Below are positions 35,684-45,794 of a DNA stretch of 64,000 nt, in pieces. Below the pieces are notes generated by a model. It was not told the origin of the DNA. It did no database searches and worked only from the letters and a program-made list of their open reading frames with translations. The stretch lies in NCBI GenBank assembly GCA_021797555.1, contig JAJZZM010000024.1:62618-126617 (forward strand), read 5' to 3'. How positions within the stretch are numbered: position 1 is the stretch's first letter; every line of letters starts with the position of its first letter. The stretch comes from Thermoplasmata archaeon. Its GTDB lineage: Archaea > Thermoplasmatota > Thermoplasmata > Thermoplasmatales > Thermoplasmataceae. The position numbers and the translations under genes are program-made.

Positions 35684-37279
35684 ATGTTAGTATTAGGTTT
35701 AGAAGGCACAGCGCATACAGTAAGTGCCGGGATAGTGAGTGAAAATTCTATATTATCAAACTCATCGTCAACTTATATACCTGAAACTGGTGGAATACAC
35801 CCAAGGGAAGCAGCAATACATCATGCAGATAAAATAATAGATATAATGAAAGATGCATTTGACAATGCAAATGTTAAACCTGAAGATATAGGTTTAGTTA
35901 CATTTTCTATGGGGCCTGGACTTGGACCATGCCTGAGAGTTGTTGCAACCGCAGCAAGAGCATTTTCAATAAAATATAATATACCGGTAATAGGTGTTAA
36001 CCACCCGATGGGGCATGTGGAAATTGGAAGGAAACTATCAGGTGCAAAAGATCCCATTATGCTATATATTTCAGGTGGAAACACACAGATAATAGCACAT
36101 GAGCTTGACAGGTATATTGTTTTAGGAGAAACTATGGATATTGGTTTAGGCAATATGCTTGATAAATTTGCAAGGGATTCTGGTATACCTTTCCCCGGTG
36201 GCCCTGTAATAGAAAAACTTGCTTTAAAAGGTAATAAATTACTGGATTTACCGTATTCAGTAAAGGGTATGGATACCTCTTTTTCAGGCTTATATACAGC
36301 TGCAAAGAGTTATTTAAAAAAGGAAAGTATAAACGATATATGTTATAGCATGCAGGAAGTATCATTTTCCATGGTCATTGAGGTTTTAGAAAGGGCTTTG
36401 TATTATACAAACAAAAATGAAATTTTACTTGCCGGCGGTGTTGCAAGAAATGATAGGCTAAGGTCAATGGTATCATTAATGGCCAAGGATGCAGGTTATA
36501 AAGCATATTTAACAGATAAAAAATACTGCATGGATAATGGTGCAATGATAGCCCAGGCAGGGTTGCTTATGTATAACTCTGGAACAAGAATGAATATTAT
36601 GGATACAAAAATTAATCAAAAATATAGAATAGATGAGGTTTATGCCCCGTGGATTAAATCTAATAATAATACAATAAATAAAAATAAGGGTGCAGAGTCA
36701 ATAATAAAGAGGTCTGAATTCTTCAACAGAAATGTTATAATAAAAAGGAGGATAATAAAAGGTTATAGGAATAATGAGTTAGATAAAAAAATAAGATATG
36801 CAAGGATGAAGAATGAATTTCTAATATTATACAATTTATACGAAAAAAATTTCAATGTTCCCGTGATATATGACTTTAATAAATATGATATGGAATTGAC
36901 CATGGAAAATATAGATGGAATAACTTTAAATGAATATCTAATTAATAACAGCAATTATAACGATGTTCTATCAAAAACTGGTGAAATAATAGGTAAAATG
37001 CACTCTTTAAAAATAACGCATGGCGATTTAACACCAAATAATATAATAGTAAAAGAAAATAAAATATACTTAATAGATCCGAGCATGGGGAGTTTACATC
37101 CGGAGTTAGAAGATATGGGCGATGATATATTTTTATTCATTGAATCACTAAAAGCACTGTACAAATGCTGGAATAAAATGCAAAATATATTTTTAAATTC
37201 ATATAGAAATAATTATCATGGCTATAAAGATATAATGGACACAGTAAAAAAAATCAGCGAAAGAAGAAGATACGTGTGA
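35684..37279 (+). CDS. Kae1-Bud32 fusion (tRNA t6A synthesis, KEOPS complex)
   Basis: 531 residues. Kae1 (1-~325): HPMGH metal ligands H107 and H111, SGGNTQI at 130-136, GGVARNDRL at 251-259. Bud32 kinase (~340-531): [13 protein letters not shown] (407-419), catalytic [11 protein letters not shown] (444-454), and LIDPSMGS (463-470) in the place of the DFG motif; the metal-binding aspartate is retained. Kae1 transfers threonylcarbamoyl to A37 of ANN-decoding tRNAs; Bud32 supports it. Fused genes occur in many euryarchaea. A TATA-like AAATATTAAAT lies about 25 bases before the ATG. Confidence 0.96.
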   Translation: MLVLGLEGTAHTVSAGIVSENSILSNSSSTYIPETGGIHPREAAIHHADKIIDIMKDAFDNANVKPEDIGLVTFSMGPGLGPCLRVVATAARAFSIKYNIPVIGVNHPMGHVEIGRKLSGAKDPIMLYISGGNTQIIAHELDRYIVLGETMDIGLGNMLDKFARDSGIPFPGGPVIEKLALKGNKLLDLPYSVKGMDTSFSGLYTAAKSYLKKESINDICYSMQEVSFSMVIEVLERALYYTNKNEILLAGGVARNDRLRSMVSLMAKDAGYKAYLTDKKYCMDNGAMIAQAGLLMYNSGTRMNIMDTKINQKYRIDEVYAPWIKSNNNTINKNKGAESIIKRSEFFNRNVIIKRRIIKGYRNNELDKKIRYARMKNEFLILYNLYEKNFNVPVIYDFNKYDMELTMENIDGITLNEYLINNSNYNDVLSKTGEIIGKMHSLKITHGDLTPNNIIVKENKIYLIDPSMGSLHPELEDMGDDIFLFIESLKALYKCWNKMQNIFLNSYRNNYHGYKDIMDTVKKISERRRYV

Positions 37280-37354
37280 TATCTACAAATAAATATGCTT
37301 TACACATTATAGCATTAAAATAAAAAATAAATAATTCATTATAATATCAGATCA

Positions 37355-37900
37355 ATGATAAATTTTATAACGCACAATCCAAATAAATTTAATGAAGTAA
37401 ATGCTATCATGGAAAATAATAAAATAAAAATTAACTGGATAAAAATGGAATATGAGGAAATACAGGCAGATAATACTGATTATATTTCAGAGGATAGCTG
37501 CAAAAAACTTGAAAATATTGTTGATCCTCCATATTTTATTGATGATACCGGCCTTTATATAGACGAATTGAATGGATTTCCAGGTCCATATGCATCCTAT
37601 GTACAGGAAACACTTGGCAATAAGAACATTATAAAACTTGCATCCGGGTCCAGGGCATATTTTAAAACAGTTATATCATTTTATTATGAAAAAGTATACC
37701 AGTTTACCGGCATCTTAAATGGTAAAATATCCGGTGAAGAAAAAGGAGAGAATAAATTTGGTTATGACCCAATATTTATACCTGAAAATTATAATAAAAC
37801 ATTGGCTGAAGTAACCCTTGAGGAAAAGAATAGAATTTCACATAGATCCAGGGCAATCAATAATTTTATCTCATTTTTAATAGAAAATAATATAAAATAA
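37355..37900 (+). CDS. XTP/dITP pyrophosphatase (Ham1/RdgB)
   Basis: 181 residues. [16 protein letters not shown] at the N terminus (substrate loop), [20 protein letters not shown] (about 62-81), [15 protein letters not shown]. It hydrolyses non-canonical purine nucleoside triphosphates to monophosphates, which cleans the nucleotide pool. Same strand as Kae1-Bud32, 75 bases apart. Confidence 0.95.
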   Translation: MINFITHNPNKFNEVNAIMENNKIKINWIKMEYEEIQADNTDYISEDSCKKLENIVDPPYFIDDTGLYIDELNGFPGPYASYVQETLGNKNIIKLASGSRAYFKTVISFYYEKVYQFTGILNGKISGEEKGENKFGYDPIFIPENYNKTLAEVTLEEKNRISHRSRAINNFISFLIENNIK

Positions 37901-37983
37901 TTATTTAAATTAAAATGCTATTTAATCTATAATTTTATTAATAAGCATGGAATAAGGAATAAATAACTATTAAGGTGTTTATT

Positions 37984-38370
37984 ATGGTAGTGGCAGTAAT
38001 TGCAGATAAAAAAACAGGAAAAACATACAAAAAAGAAATATCAGATGATGTTCTCGGTTCATTATCAGGAAGAAGAATAGGTGAGGAAATCGATGGTATA
38101 TTCTTTGAAATGCCTGGCTATAAAATGAAACTAACAGGTGGAAGTGCCAATAACGGTTTTCCAATGAAAAAGGATCTGTCAATAGCAGGCACAAAAAGGA
38201 TTCTGGTATCATACAATACCGGAAGAAAGGGCAAGAATGGGATAAGGAAAAGGGTAACATTCAGGGGCAATATTATTGGTTCAGATATATCACAGTTAAA
38301 TCTTGTTATAACCCAGTATGGAGAAACTCCCCTGGAAGTGGAAAATAAAGAGGAAAAGGGAGAACAGTAA
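37984..38370 (+). CDS. rps6e: 30S ribosomal protein S6e
   Basis: 128 residues from the ATG at 37984. S6e features: GRRIGEEIDG, then the KLTGGSANNGFPMKKDL motif (about 42-58), GRKGKNGIRKRVTFRGN. AAGGTG (37972-37977) is the Shine-Dalgarno, so the in-frame GTG at 37975 is not the start. The stop overlaps the aIF2-gamma ATG by one base (TAATG). Confidence 0.96.
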   Translation: MVVAVIADKKTGKTYKKEISDDVLGSLSGRRIGEEIDGIFFEMPGYKMKLTGGSANNGFPMKKDLSIAGTKRILVSYNTGRKGKNGIRKRVTFRGNIIGSDISQLNLVITQYGETPLEVENKEEKGEQ

Positions 38371-39587
38371 TGGAACAGCCTTCTGTAAATATAGGCATGG
38401 TCGGGCATGTTGACCATGGTAAAAGTACTTTAACATATGCTTTAACAGGTAAAAAAACAGATATACATTCAGAGGAGGTTAAAAGAGGTATATCAATAAA
38501 ACTTGGATATGCAGATACGCCTATATATAAGTGTTATGATAGCAGTGGAAAAGAGTTTTATTCAAATAAAAAATTAAATGATGATTGCAAGGTATCAAGG
38601 GTTATATCTATAGTTGATGCCCCGGGACATGAAACGTTAATGGCTACAATGTTATCCGGGTCTTCAATAATGAATGGAGCAATTTTAGTAATTGCTGCAA
38701 ATGAATACTGCCCCCAGCCCCAGACAAGAGAACATTTAACTGCCCTGGAGATAATGGGCATTAAAGAAATTATAGTTGTTCAGAATAAAATAGATTTAGT
38801 AACAAAGGAAAGGGCAGTTGAAAGTTATAAAGAAATTAAAAACTTTTTGAAAGGCAGCATAGCAGAAAATGCACCGGTAATCCCGGTAAGTGCATACCAC
38901 AGTACAAATATAAATATAGTTTTAGAGGCAATAGAAAAAATTGTTAAAACTCCAGTTCTTAATGAAAATGATGACCCAATGATGTATATAGCAAGGTCAT
39001 TTGATATAAACAAACCAGGAACAAAGCCAAAAAATTTAAAAGGCGGTGTTCTCGGTGGGTCATTAATTAAAGGAAAATTAAGCGTGGATGATGAGATAGA
39101 AATATCACCCGGAATACAGCTAACAAAGGGAAATAAAAATGTCTGGGAAAATATAACAACAAAAATAGTTTCACTAATGGCAGGATCAGATAGTTATGAT
39201 TCAATAGTCCCGGGTGGACTGGCAGCAGTTGGAACAACACTTGATCCGTTCTTAACAAAGGGCGATTCATTTACTGGAAGAATCATTGGCAAAAAGGGAA
39301 GAGTGCCAAAAACACTGTTTAATATAACAATGAATTCGCATCTTTTAAACCGGGTTGTTGGCTTTGATGAAGAATTAAATGTGGAGCCATTAAAAACAAA
39401 TGAAACAATTATGCTTACTGTAGGCACTGCAAATACTGTCGGGGTTATCACATCAATAAAGGATGAAAGAATTGATGTTTCTTTAAAATACCCTGTTGCA
39501 GGAAATATAAATGATAGGGTTGCTATAGGTAGAAGAATATCAAACAGATGGAGATTAATCGGCTATGGGTCTATTCTGGAAATATAA
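38370..39587 (+). CDS. eif2g: Translation initiation factor 2 subunit gamma
   Basis: 405 residues. GTPase motifs G1 GHVDHGKST (11-19), G3 DAPGHE (near 85), G4 NKID (near 138), SAYH as G5. Domains II and III follow (RSFDINKPGTKP, then the C-terminal barrel). It delivers initiator Met-tRNA to the ribosome. S6e and aIF2-gamma together is a common archaeal pair. Confidence 0.97.
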   Translation: MEQPSVNIGMVGHVDHGKSTLTYALTGKKTDIHSEEVKRGISIKLGYADTPIYKCYDSSGKEFYSNKKLNDDCKVSRVISIVDAPGHETLMATMLSGSSIMNGAILVIAANEYCPQPQTREHLTALEIMGIKEIIVVQNKIDLVTKERAVESYKEIKNFLKGSIAENAPVIPVSAYHSTNINIVLEAIEKIVKTPVLNENDDPMMYIARSFDINKPGTKPKNLKGGVLGGSLIKGKLSVDDEIEISPGIQLTKGNKNVWENITTKIVSLMAGSDSYDSIVPGGLAAVGTTLDPFLTKGDSFTGRIIGKKGRVPKTLFNITMNSHLLNRVVGFDEELNVEPLKTNETIMLTVGTANTVGVITSIKDERIDVSLKYPVAGNINDRVAIGRRISNRWRLIGYGSILEI

Positions 39588-39589
39588 TA

Positions 39590-40459
39590 TTATTCATTAA
39601 ATATTTTATCATATAAATAACTTTTAAACCCATTATAATCAAGGTCTATCGCTATTTTTTTATTTATATTCCCTGAAGCATTTTTTAACGCTGTAATGCC
39701 ATTATTATCAACAGAAACATCTGCATCAATAAATTTAAATAAATTTTCATTTATTAAGCAGAGGGCAGCTATAGGGTCATGGAAATATAACCTTTTGTGC
39801 TTTAAAATTAAGTATTCTGATAATTTAATTATAATTCCAGGTATATTATTATTCTTAATTTTATTAAAATCATTATTATCCATTGAAAATTTTGGATCCA
39901 TTGTTACATCCAAACCTATTATATATTCATTTATATTATTTTTAAAAACTATTTTTGCAGCCTCCGGGTCATAATATATATTAAACTCTGCATTATTTAT
40001 ATTACCATTTCCATATTCATTTAAATGGAAGGCCCCTCCCATTATTATTATTTTTTCTATATTGTCAGATATACTGGGTTCCACGGACAATGCCAGTGCT
40101 ATATCCGTCAGTGGCCCGGTACTTAATATTGTATATTTATCCTTATTTAAGCTATCAATTAATTTAACTATTCCATTTTCTTTTTTTATAATATTTTCGG
40201 CCCTGTAATCTGCAAGGCCGTATTCTCCATGATATTTCTCCTCAAAATGTGGCCTTATTAATGGATTCTCTGATCCTTTATACACAGGTATATCCAAATT
40301 TAATGATTTTACAACAAAGTTAGTATTGTTAAATGTGTTATTTAAATAGGAATTTCCAGATGTTGCTATTATATAATCTATATTAATGTATTTTGATAAT
40401 AAGTATATGGCCATGGCATCATCTATGCCTGTGTCAACACTCATTATAACATTTTTCAT
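39590..40459 (-). CDS. Inosine-uridine preferring nucleoside hydrolase
   Basis: 289 residues. Calcium-binding DTGIDDAMA at 9-17, NTNFVVKSL, PVYKGSENPL, STGPLTDIALAL (about 114-125), IIMGGAF, and HDPIAA with a late histidine. It splits nucleosides into ribose and base for salvage. AT-rich codon use like the neighbours. Convergent with aIF2-gamma, separated by two bases. Confidence 0.93.
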   Translation of the reverse strand: MKNVIMSVDTGIDDAMAIYLLSKYINIDYIIATSGNSYLNNTFNNTNFVVKSLNLDIPVYKGSENPLIRPHFEEKYHGEYGLADYRAENIIKKENGIVKLIDSLNKDKYTILSTGPLTDIALALSVEPSISDNIEKIIIMGGAFHLNEYGNGNINNAEFNIYYDPEAAKIVFKNNINEYIIGLDVTMDPKFSMDNNDFNKIKNNNIPGIIIKLSEYLILKHKRLYFHDPIAALCLINENLFKFIDADVSVDNNGITALKNASGNINKKIAIDLDYNGFKSYLYDKIFNE

Positions 40460-40526
40460 TTTTTTATATAATGAATTTTTATTTAAATTTTGGGAATAAT
40501 AAAATAATAAATAACAATATATAAAA

Positions 40527-40811
40527 ATGGATTTAAAGGAGAAAGTAGAAAAATATTTTAAAATTGAAGAAGAAGCATTAGGTAAAATTAATATTTCTGT
40601 TCCGGAAGAGTCTTATTTATATGGCATCGCCTCAGATCATTTGAATATGATAAAAAATTATTATAATGATGCAAGATACTTTTATGAAAAAGATGATTTG
40701 ATTAATGCCTTTGCTGCATTGAATTATTCATATGGATGGATCGATTCTGCCATACGTATAGGATTGTTTAATGGCAAATCAGATCATAGATTATTCACTC
40801 AGTTTAAATGA
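40527..40811 (+). CDS. DUF357 family protein
   Basis: 94 residues, all helical. SDHLNMIKNYYNDARYFYEKDD and FAALNYSYGWIDSAIRIG match DUF357. Function unknown. Divergent from the nucleoside hydrolase, and its 3' end overlaps rmuC by 13 bases, convergent. Confidence 0.87.
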   Translation: MDLKEKVEKYFKIEEEALGKINISVPEESYLYGIASDHLNMIKNYYNDARYFYEKDDLINAFAALNYSYGWIDSAIRIGLFNGKSDHRLFTQFK

Positions 40812-41953
40812 TTAATTTCATCGGGTTTTTTATTTACCTCATCTATTTTTAATTTTGAATTATCTTTGGACAGCTCATTTTTAATTAAATCATTTATTAT
40901 AGGTTCTAATTTTTTCTCCATATTTCTTGCTGTTTTATTGAAATAATCAACCGTTTTGCCTAAATTTTTTGATGTTTCATTAAAATCGTTTATAAACATC
41001 TCAAGATTATTATAAAAATTTTTAATTTTGGATATTAATTCATTGAAGTTATTCATTGTGTTAATATCTTTCCATCCCATATGTATAGTTAATAATAATG
41101 ATATAAGTGTTATGGGCGTTGATATTATTACCTTTTTTGATATGGAATCTTCGACGCTCTCTCTTGAATTATCCATTACCAAGCTCAATAATGATTCCAT
41201 GGGCAGAAACATGACAACAAAATCAACAGAGTTATCAAACTTTTCCCAGTATTTCTTTGATTCTAATTCCTTTACGTGGCTATTGAATGCAGAAATATAT
41301 TTTTCCAGATAAATATTCTTATTCTCCTCATTTTCTAGGTATTCAAAATAACCACTTAATGGTACTTTAGAATCAACAATAACCTTTCTTCCATTGGGTA
41401 AATTTATTACCATGTCAGGTTTAATTGTTTTATCCGCTGATACAACCTGCTCAGAAAAATCACAGTAATTTGCCATGCCTGCTATCTCAACAACTCTCCT
41501 TAATGTGATTTCCCCCCATTTGCCTCTTATTGATGGATTTTTCAATGCACCTGTCAACTTTTTTGTATCATTTTCCAGGTCATTTATTTTTTTATATAAA
41601 CTGTCAAGATTATCCTTTAATGCACCGGACTCTGTTTTTCTCTCTTTTTCTATACTGTCAACATAATTCTGGTAGTTTGCCAATGAACTTTTTAATGGCT
41701 CGATTAAACTATTTATTTTCATTGTATTTTTTTCGTTTTCACTTTTCTCCAGTTCTATTGCATTTTTAAATGCATACACGCTTGAATTCATTAATGTTTC
41801 ATTCTGCTTCACCATAAAATCATTAAGTGAAATTTTCAAATCCTTCCCTATATTGTCATATATCCTTTTATGAACTTTTGAGTAAATAAATATACCTGAA
41901 AATAATCCTGCAATAAATCCTGAAAATAGACCTATGTATAATAATAGATACAT
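40799..41953 (-). CDS. rmuC: RmuC family protein (DNA recombination limiting)
   Basis: 384 residues from the ATG at 41953. N-terminal membrane helix (about 1-25), coiled coil (about 60-140), then the nuclease-like RmuC core: RGKWGEITLRRVVEIAGM (near 150) and PDMVINLPNGRKVIVDSKVP with the core aspartates and lysine, VDFVVMFLPME. Bacterial RmuC restrains sequence inversions and phage defence functions are proposed; its archaeal role is unknown. A GTG two codons upstream is possible but TATA-like TTATAAATT gives the leaderless distance to the ATG. Confidence 0.92.
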   Translation of the reverse strand: MYLLLYIGLFSGFIAGLFSGIFIYSKVHKRIYDNIGKDLKISLNDFMVKQNETLMNSSVYAFKNAIELEKSENEKNTMKINSLIEPLKSSLANYQNYVDSIEKERKTESGALKDNLDSLYKKINDLENDTKKLTGALKNPSIRGKWGEITLRRVVEIAGMANYCDFSEQVVSADKTIKPDMVINLPNGRKVIVDSKVPLSGYFEYLENEENKNIYLEKYISAFNSHVKELESKKYWEKFDNSVDFVVMFLPMESLLSLVMDNSRESVEDSISKKVIISTPITLISLLLTIHMGWKDINTMNNFNELISKIKNFYNNLEMFINDFNETSKNLGKTVDYFNKTARNMEKKLEPIINDLIKNELSKDNSKLKIDEVNKKPDEINHLN

Positions 41954-42053
41954 AAACACAGAATAATAAATAAATTTATAAACTTTGCATTAAAATTGTT
42001 CATGCGTTATTAATATTTATCTGGCATGTCAACATAAAAGTTAATATGATTGT

Positions 42054-42311
42054 TTAAATGTAACCTTTATGTTTGCCTCTTTTCTTAATAATAAAGTCAA
42101 TAAGATAAACAAATAATATAGAAAATGTGGCCACAAAAATGCCATTAAGCATATAATAGGCAAATGGTGAATTTCCAAAAATAACCGCTCCTTTATAAGA
42201 ATTAAAACCAAGAAGAAGTGACACCGGTCCAGAACCTATAAATATGGATATCCAGTATATTATTGCCATCTTGCGGCTCCATTTCCATTTTCTTATTACC
42301 TCAATTCTCAT
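42054..42311 (-). CDS. Small membrane protein of unknown function
   Basis: 85 residues. Basic N terminus (RKWKWSRK), two membrane helices (about 15-35 and 48-73), C-terminal basic tail KKRGKHKGYI. No family recognised. Monocistronic beside a gene-poor region. Confidence 0.65.
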   Translation of the reverse strand: MRIEVIRKWKWSRKMAIIYWISIFIGSGPVSLLLGFNSYKGAVIFGNSPFAYYMLNGIFVATFSILFVYLIDFIIKKRGKHKGYI

Positions 42312-42770
42312 GTTACATACTATAAAGCCATTATATTATAAAAATATGAGTATAATATAAGAATAATGGTTAGGGCTAGTTATCCATCATTTTTCAGCCA
42401 TGGGGCTACCTTTTTCCATATTTATTTTATTGTATTCCGTATTATTCTGTTAATTGAATATCGGCTCTTCCTGCAATTAATCCTATAACAAGCACAATAA
42501 TATATTTTAATGGCAAAAAATACCTCTGGATGCAACTATAACACCAGTATACATAATAGGTTAATATTACTATATTCAAACTTTTATGTAGAAACAGTAT
42601 CACCTCAGTTCATATAATCATTATATGCTGAAGATTAATATGTTAATAATGCTATATTTATAAAAGTGTATTGAAATAAACGGTAATTTATGTTTGTACT
42701 ATTATGACTGGCACTAAACAGGTTTTTCATTGTATAATTCAGCAATATGCTTATACATGAATTGCTTTAC

Positions 42771-42803
42771 ATTATTATTTAATAATTAAACTTAAATAAT
42801 AAT
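42771..42803. promoter_or_regulatory. Perfect 12-base inverted repeat, candidate trp operator
   Basis: ATTATTATTTAA (42771-42782) and TTAAATAATAAT (42792-42803) are perfect inverted copies separated by nine bases. The repeat ends eight bases before the TATA box of trpB. A dimeric regulator binding here could block or recruit transcription factors. AT-rich composition weakens the case. Confidence 0.45.
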
Positions 42804-42810
42804 CAATAAT

Positions 42811-42820
42811 GCTTATATAT
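42811..42820 (+). promoter_or_regulatory. TATA box of the trp operon
   Basis: GCTTATATAT is centred about 24 bases before the trpB ATG at 42840, so the operon mRNA is leaderless or nearly so. No leader peptide or attenuator is visible. Confidence 0.6.
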
Positions 42821-42839
42821 TGAATATCAATGTAGAATC

Positions 42840-44093
42840 ATGATTACATCAATAAACAAGGATATAATGCCGGAGAACTGGTATAACGTAGTGCCCGATT
42901 TACCTGAGCCTTTAGCACCACCAAGGGATTCTAAAAGCGATTTTTCGTCAATAAATCTGTTGAATAAAATACTGCCCAGAGAGGTCCTAAAACAGGAATT
43001 TACATTCAGGAGATATGAAAAAATACCTGATGAGGTAATGGAGCAGTATCAACAGATAGGTAGGCCAACACCATTAATAAGAGCAAAAAATCTTGAAAAA
43101 TTTCTGGATTATAATGGTAAAATATTCTATAAATATGAGGGCGCAACTGCATCAGGTTCACACAAAATAAATACAGCAATTCCACAGGCATATTATGCCA
43201 AAAATGAGGGAGTCAATGGTGTAACAACAGAAACAGGTGCAGGTCAGTGGGGATCTGCAACTGCTTTGGCCGCGTCATTGTATAAATTGCCGGCACAGAT
43301 ATTTATGGTAAAAATAAGTTTTGAGCAGAAACCATTAAGAAAAATTGTAATGAATTTATATAATGGAAATGTTGTTCCAAGCCCATCAAATTTAACTGAG
43401 TATGGCAGGAAGGTGTTAAAAGAACACCCGGATACGACAGGAACATTAGGCATAGGCATAAGTGAGGCTATTGAATATGCACTGGACCATGATTACAGGT
43501 ACATGGTTGCTAGCGTGATGAATGTTTCATTAACACACCAGAGTGTAATAGGCCAGGAAACAAAGAAGCAGCTTGAACTTTTAGGAGAACATGCGGATGT
43601 TTTAATAGGTTGCGTTGGTGGTGGAAGCAATTTCGGTGGTTTTACATTTCCATTTATTCCTGACCATCCGGATACGGAAATAATAGCAACAACAGCAGAT
43701 GAGGTGCCAAAATTCTCAAGGGGTGAATATAAATATGATTTGATGGATACCGGTGGCATTTTGCCTGAAGTAAGGATGTATTCCTTAGGTGCTGATTTTG
43801 TTCCCCCGTCTATATATGCCGGTGGATTAAGATATCATGGTGCTTCACCTTCGTTGTCCCTGTTAATAAATAAGGGGAGAATAAAGAGTGATGAGGTAAC
43901 CCAGGATGAGGTAAAGGAAGCAATAAAAATATTTGCAAATACCCAGGGAGTAATTATAGCACCGGAATCAGGGCATGCAGTTGCAACAATGTTAAAGTAT
44001 ATTAAAGAACATAAGAACGATAAGAAAACCATAGTTGTTAATGTAAGCGGTCACGGTTTGCTCGACCTGTCTATTTTCGGTGATACCCAATGA
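42840..44093 (+). CDS. trpB: Tryptophan synthase beta chain, TrpB2 type
   Basis: 417 residues. The long N terminus ([15 protein letters not shown]) and extra ~20 residues mark TrpB2 rather than TrpB1. PLP lysine in [13 protein letters not shown] (about 97-109), catalytic glutamate region [10 protein letters not shown] (about 126-135), [11 protein letters not shown] phosphate loop. TrpB2 makes Trp from serine and indole, and in many genomes lies outside the operon as a salvage enzyme; here it is the operon's only beta chain and is directly coupled to trpA (4-base overlap). The two should therefore work together. Confidence 0.95.
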   Translation: MITSINKDIMPENWYNVVPDLPEPLAPPRDSKSDFSSINLLNKILPREVLKQEFTFRRYEKIPDEVMEQYQQIGRPTPLIRAKNLEKFLDYNGKIFYKYEGATASGSHKINTAIPQAYYAKNEGVNGVTTETGAGQWGSATALAASLYKLPAQIFMVKISFEQKPLRKIVMNLYNGNVVPSPSNLTEYGRKVLKEHPDTTGTLGIGISEAIEYALDHDYRYMVASVMNVSLTHQSVIGQETKKQLELLGEHADVLIGCVGGGSNFGGFTFPFIPDHPDTEIIATTADEVPKFSRGEYKYDLMDTGGILPEVRMYSLGADFVPPSIYAGGLRYHGASPSLSLLINKGRIKSDEVTQDEVKEAIKIFANTQGVIIAPESGHAVATMLKYIKEHKNDKKTIVVNVSGHGLLDLSIFGDTQ

Positions 44094-44824
44094 AAAATCT
44101 AATTCCGTATTTCACCTTGGGTTATCCGGATAATCAAACTTTGATGAAATTTTTAAGGATAATGCCAGTAAACAAAATAAACTATTTAGAATTTGGATTT
44201 CCATCAAATGACCCGAGATATGATGGGCCCACAATACGTGAAACGCATAAAATTGGAAATAAAAATTTTAATGACAATTTATATAAGGACTTATTCTCGT
44301 ATTTCCACAAAAACAGAATAAAAATGTATTCATTATCATATTATTCAGATATAAAACCAAAATTTAATGAATTTATAGATTATTTGAAATCAAGAAGTTT
44401 TTCAGGCATTATTATACCGGATTTAATTATAGATTATTATTCAGAAGCTAAAGATACTATAAACTATTTAAATAAAAATGGTTTTGAATATATACCATTC
44501 TTCTCACCTGCCACACCTGACAAAATTATAATTGATATATCAAAATTAACAGATTCCTGGATTTATTATGGTCTCCAGCCTTCAACAGGAATAGATATAC
44601 CATATGAACTTGATTATACAACAGAAAGAATAAATTCTTTACTGCCTGGCAGGGAAATAACATATGGTTTTGGTATAAAAACGGAAGAGGATATAAAATC
44701 GTTAATGAAAAGTGGAGGTTCTGGTGTTGCAATAGGGTCATATCTGGAGAAAATGCTTGCAAAAAATGATGAAAGTGGTTTTTTAGAATATATAAACAGA
44801 ATACGGGGTGCCCTTGATGCGTGA
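44090..44824 (+). CDS. trpA: Tryptophan synthase alpha chain
   Basis: 244 residues, shorter than the usual 265. TIM barrel: catalytic glutamate in LEFGFP (about 34-39) and aspartate in [11 protein letters not shown] (about 40-50). Glycine-rich phosphate loops [11 protein letters not shown] and GVAIGS are near the C terminus. It cleaves indole-3-glycerol phosphate to indole and glyceraldehyde 3-phosphate. Overlaps trpB by 4 bases and trpD by 8. Confidence 0.94.
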   Translation: MKNLIPYFTLGYPDNQTLMKFLRIMPVNKINYLEFGFPSNDPRYDGPTIRETHKIGNKNFNDNLYKDLFSYFHKNRIKMYSLSYYSDIKPKFNEFIDYLKSRSFSGIIIPDLIIDYYSEAKDTINYLNKNGFEYIPFFSPATPDKIIIDISKLTDSWIYYGLQPSTGIDIPYELDYTTERINSLLPGREITYGFGIKTEEDIKSLMKSGGSGVAIGSYLEKMLAKNDESGFLEYINRIRGALDA

Positions 44825-45794
44825 TCCGGAGTTATATAATAATATGTCCAGGGAAGCTGCAAAAAATGCAATGATAAAAATAATGGATATGGACGATGAT
44901 GTTAAAATAGAGTTCCTAACGGAACTTCATTCAAGTGGAGAAACACCTGATGAAATAGTAGGTTTTGCAGAGGCATTAAGGGAAAAATCCAAAATAAAAT
45001 TAAAATACAGTAATCTAACTGATATAGTTGGCACCGGAGGGGATAAAAAAAATACAATAAATGTAAGCACAGCATCAAGCATATTATTATCATCTATGGG
45101 AATAAAAATAGCAAAACATGGCAATTTTGGAATAACTGGAAAACATGGCAGTGCAGATTTTATGAAATATTTAAACTATAATTTTAATATGACCGAAGAG
45201 GAAATAAAATATAACATAGACAAAAAAAATTATGTATATATTTTAGCACCACAGTACAATGATAATTTTAAAAAATTCGCAAATGCAAGAAAAAAAATAA
45301 ATTTCAGAACTGTATTTAATATTCTGGGGCCATTAACAAACCCATTAAATCCGGACCATGTTGTTTTGGGGGCATTCAACGATGAAATAGCAAAAATATA
45401 TTCAGAAGTAATATTAAAGGAAAATAAAAGGGGATTTGTAATAACATCAGAAGATGGTATGGATGAAATATCACCTTTCTCAAAGAATTACATATATTAT
45501 ATTAACAAAAAAATCCACAAATGCGTATTAAACCCTGAAAATATAATAGATGAAAATATAGATTTAAAAGATATAGCTACAGAAGACCCTAAAAAAAGTT
45601 TTGAAATGGCACTTGATGGATTAAAAGGTATTAATAAAAAAACTGAAAAATTTATTGCCATAAATGCTGCACCTGCACTGATTTTAAATGGTTTTTCAGA
45701 TGATATTTTAACAGCTTATGACAAAATAATAAAGCATGTAGATAATAGAATGGTTATACCCAAACTCAGGGAGGTTTTTAATTATGAAAATTAA
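44817..45794 (+). CDS. trpD: Anthranilate phosphoribosyltransferase
   Basis: 325 residues from the ATG at 44817. PRPP-binding VGTGGDKKNTINVST (about 69-83), KHGNFGITGKHGSAD (about 97-111), ILGPLTNPLNP. Makes phosphoribosyl-anthranilate. GGGGTG lies six bases before 44817; a GTG at 44808 overlaps that signal. Overlaps trpA by 8 and trpF by 11 bases. Confidence 0.95.
   Translation: MRDPELYNNMSREAAKNAMIKIMDMDDDVKIEFLTELHSSGETPDEIVGFAEALREKSKIKLKYSNLTDIVGTGGDKKNTINVSTASSILLSSMGIKIAKHGNFGITGKHGSADFMKYLNYNFNMTEEEIKYNIDKKNYVYILAPQYNDNFKKFANARKKINFRTVFNILGPLTNPLNPDHVVLGAFNDEIAKIYSEVILKENKRGFVITSEDGMDEISPFSKNYIYYINKKIHKCVLNPENIIDENIDLKDIATEDPKKSFEMALDGLKGINKKTEKFIAINAAPALILNGFSDDILTAYDKIIKHVDNRMVIPKLREVFNYEN

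Larger units (their letters stand above)
42312..42839. other. Long intergenic region before the trp operon
   Basis: 528 bases. The left part (about 42370-42540) has a higher GC share than usual spacers. On the minus strand from a GTG at 42603 to a TAA at 42442 there is an open frame of 53 codons with a GGTGAT upstream of its first codon region, ending in FLPLKYIIVLVIGLIAGRAD; it could be a small membrane peptide or a gene relic. AGCAAT/ATTGCT (42741-42766) can form a hairpin. The right end contains the trp promoter and an inverted repeat. Confidence 0.4.

Noticed and set aside
36658-36700. Separation of Kae1 and Bud32 into two genes
   Set aside because: The frame is continuous through the linker, with no stop or restart signal between the two domains.
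42312-42450. Further protein-coding gene in the trp upstream gap
   Set aside because: Stops occur in all frames at short intervals, and no family motif is seen.
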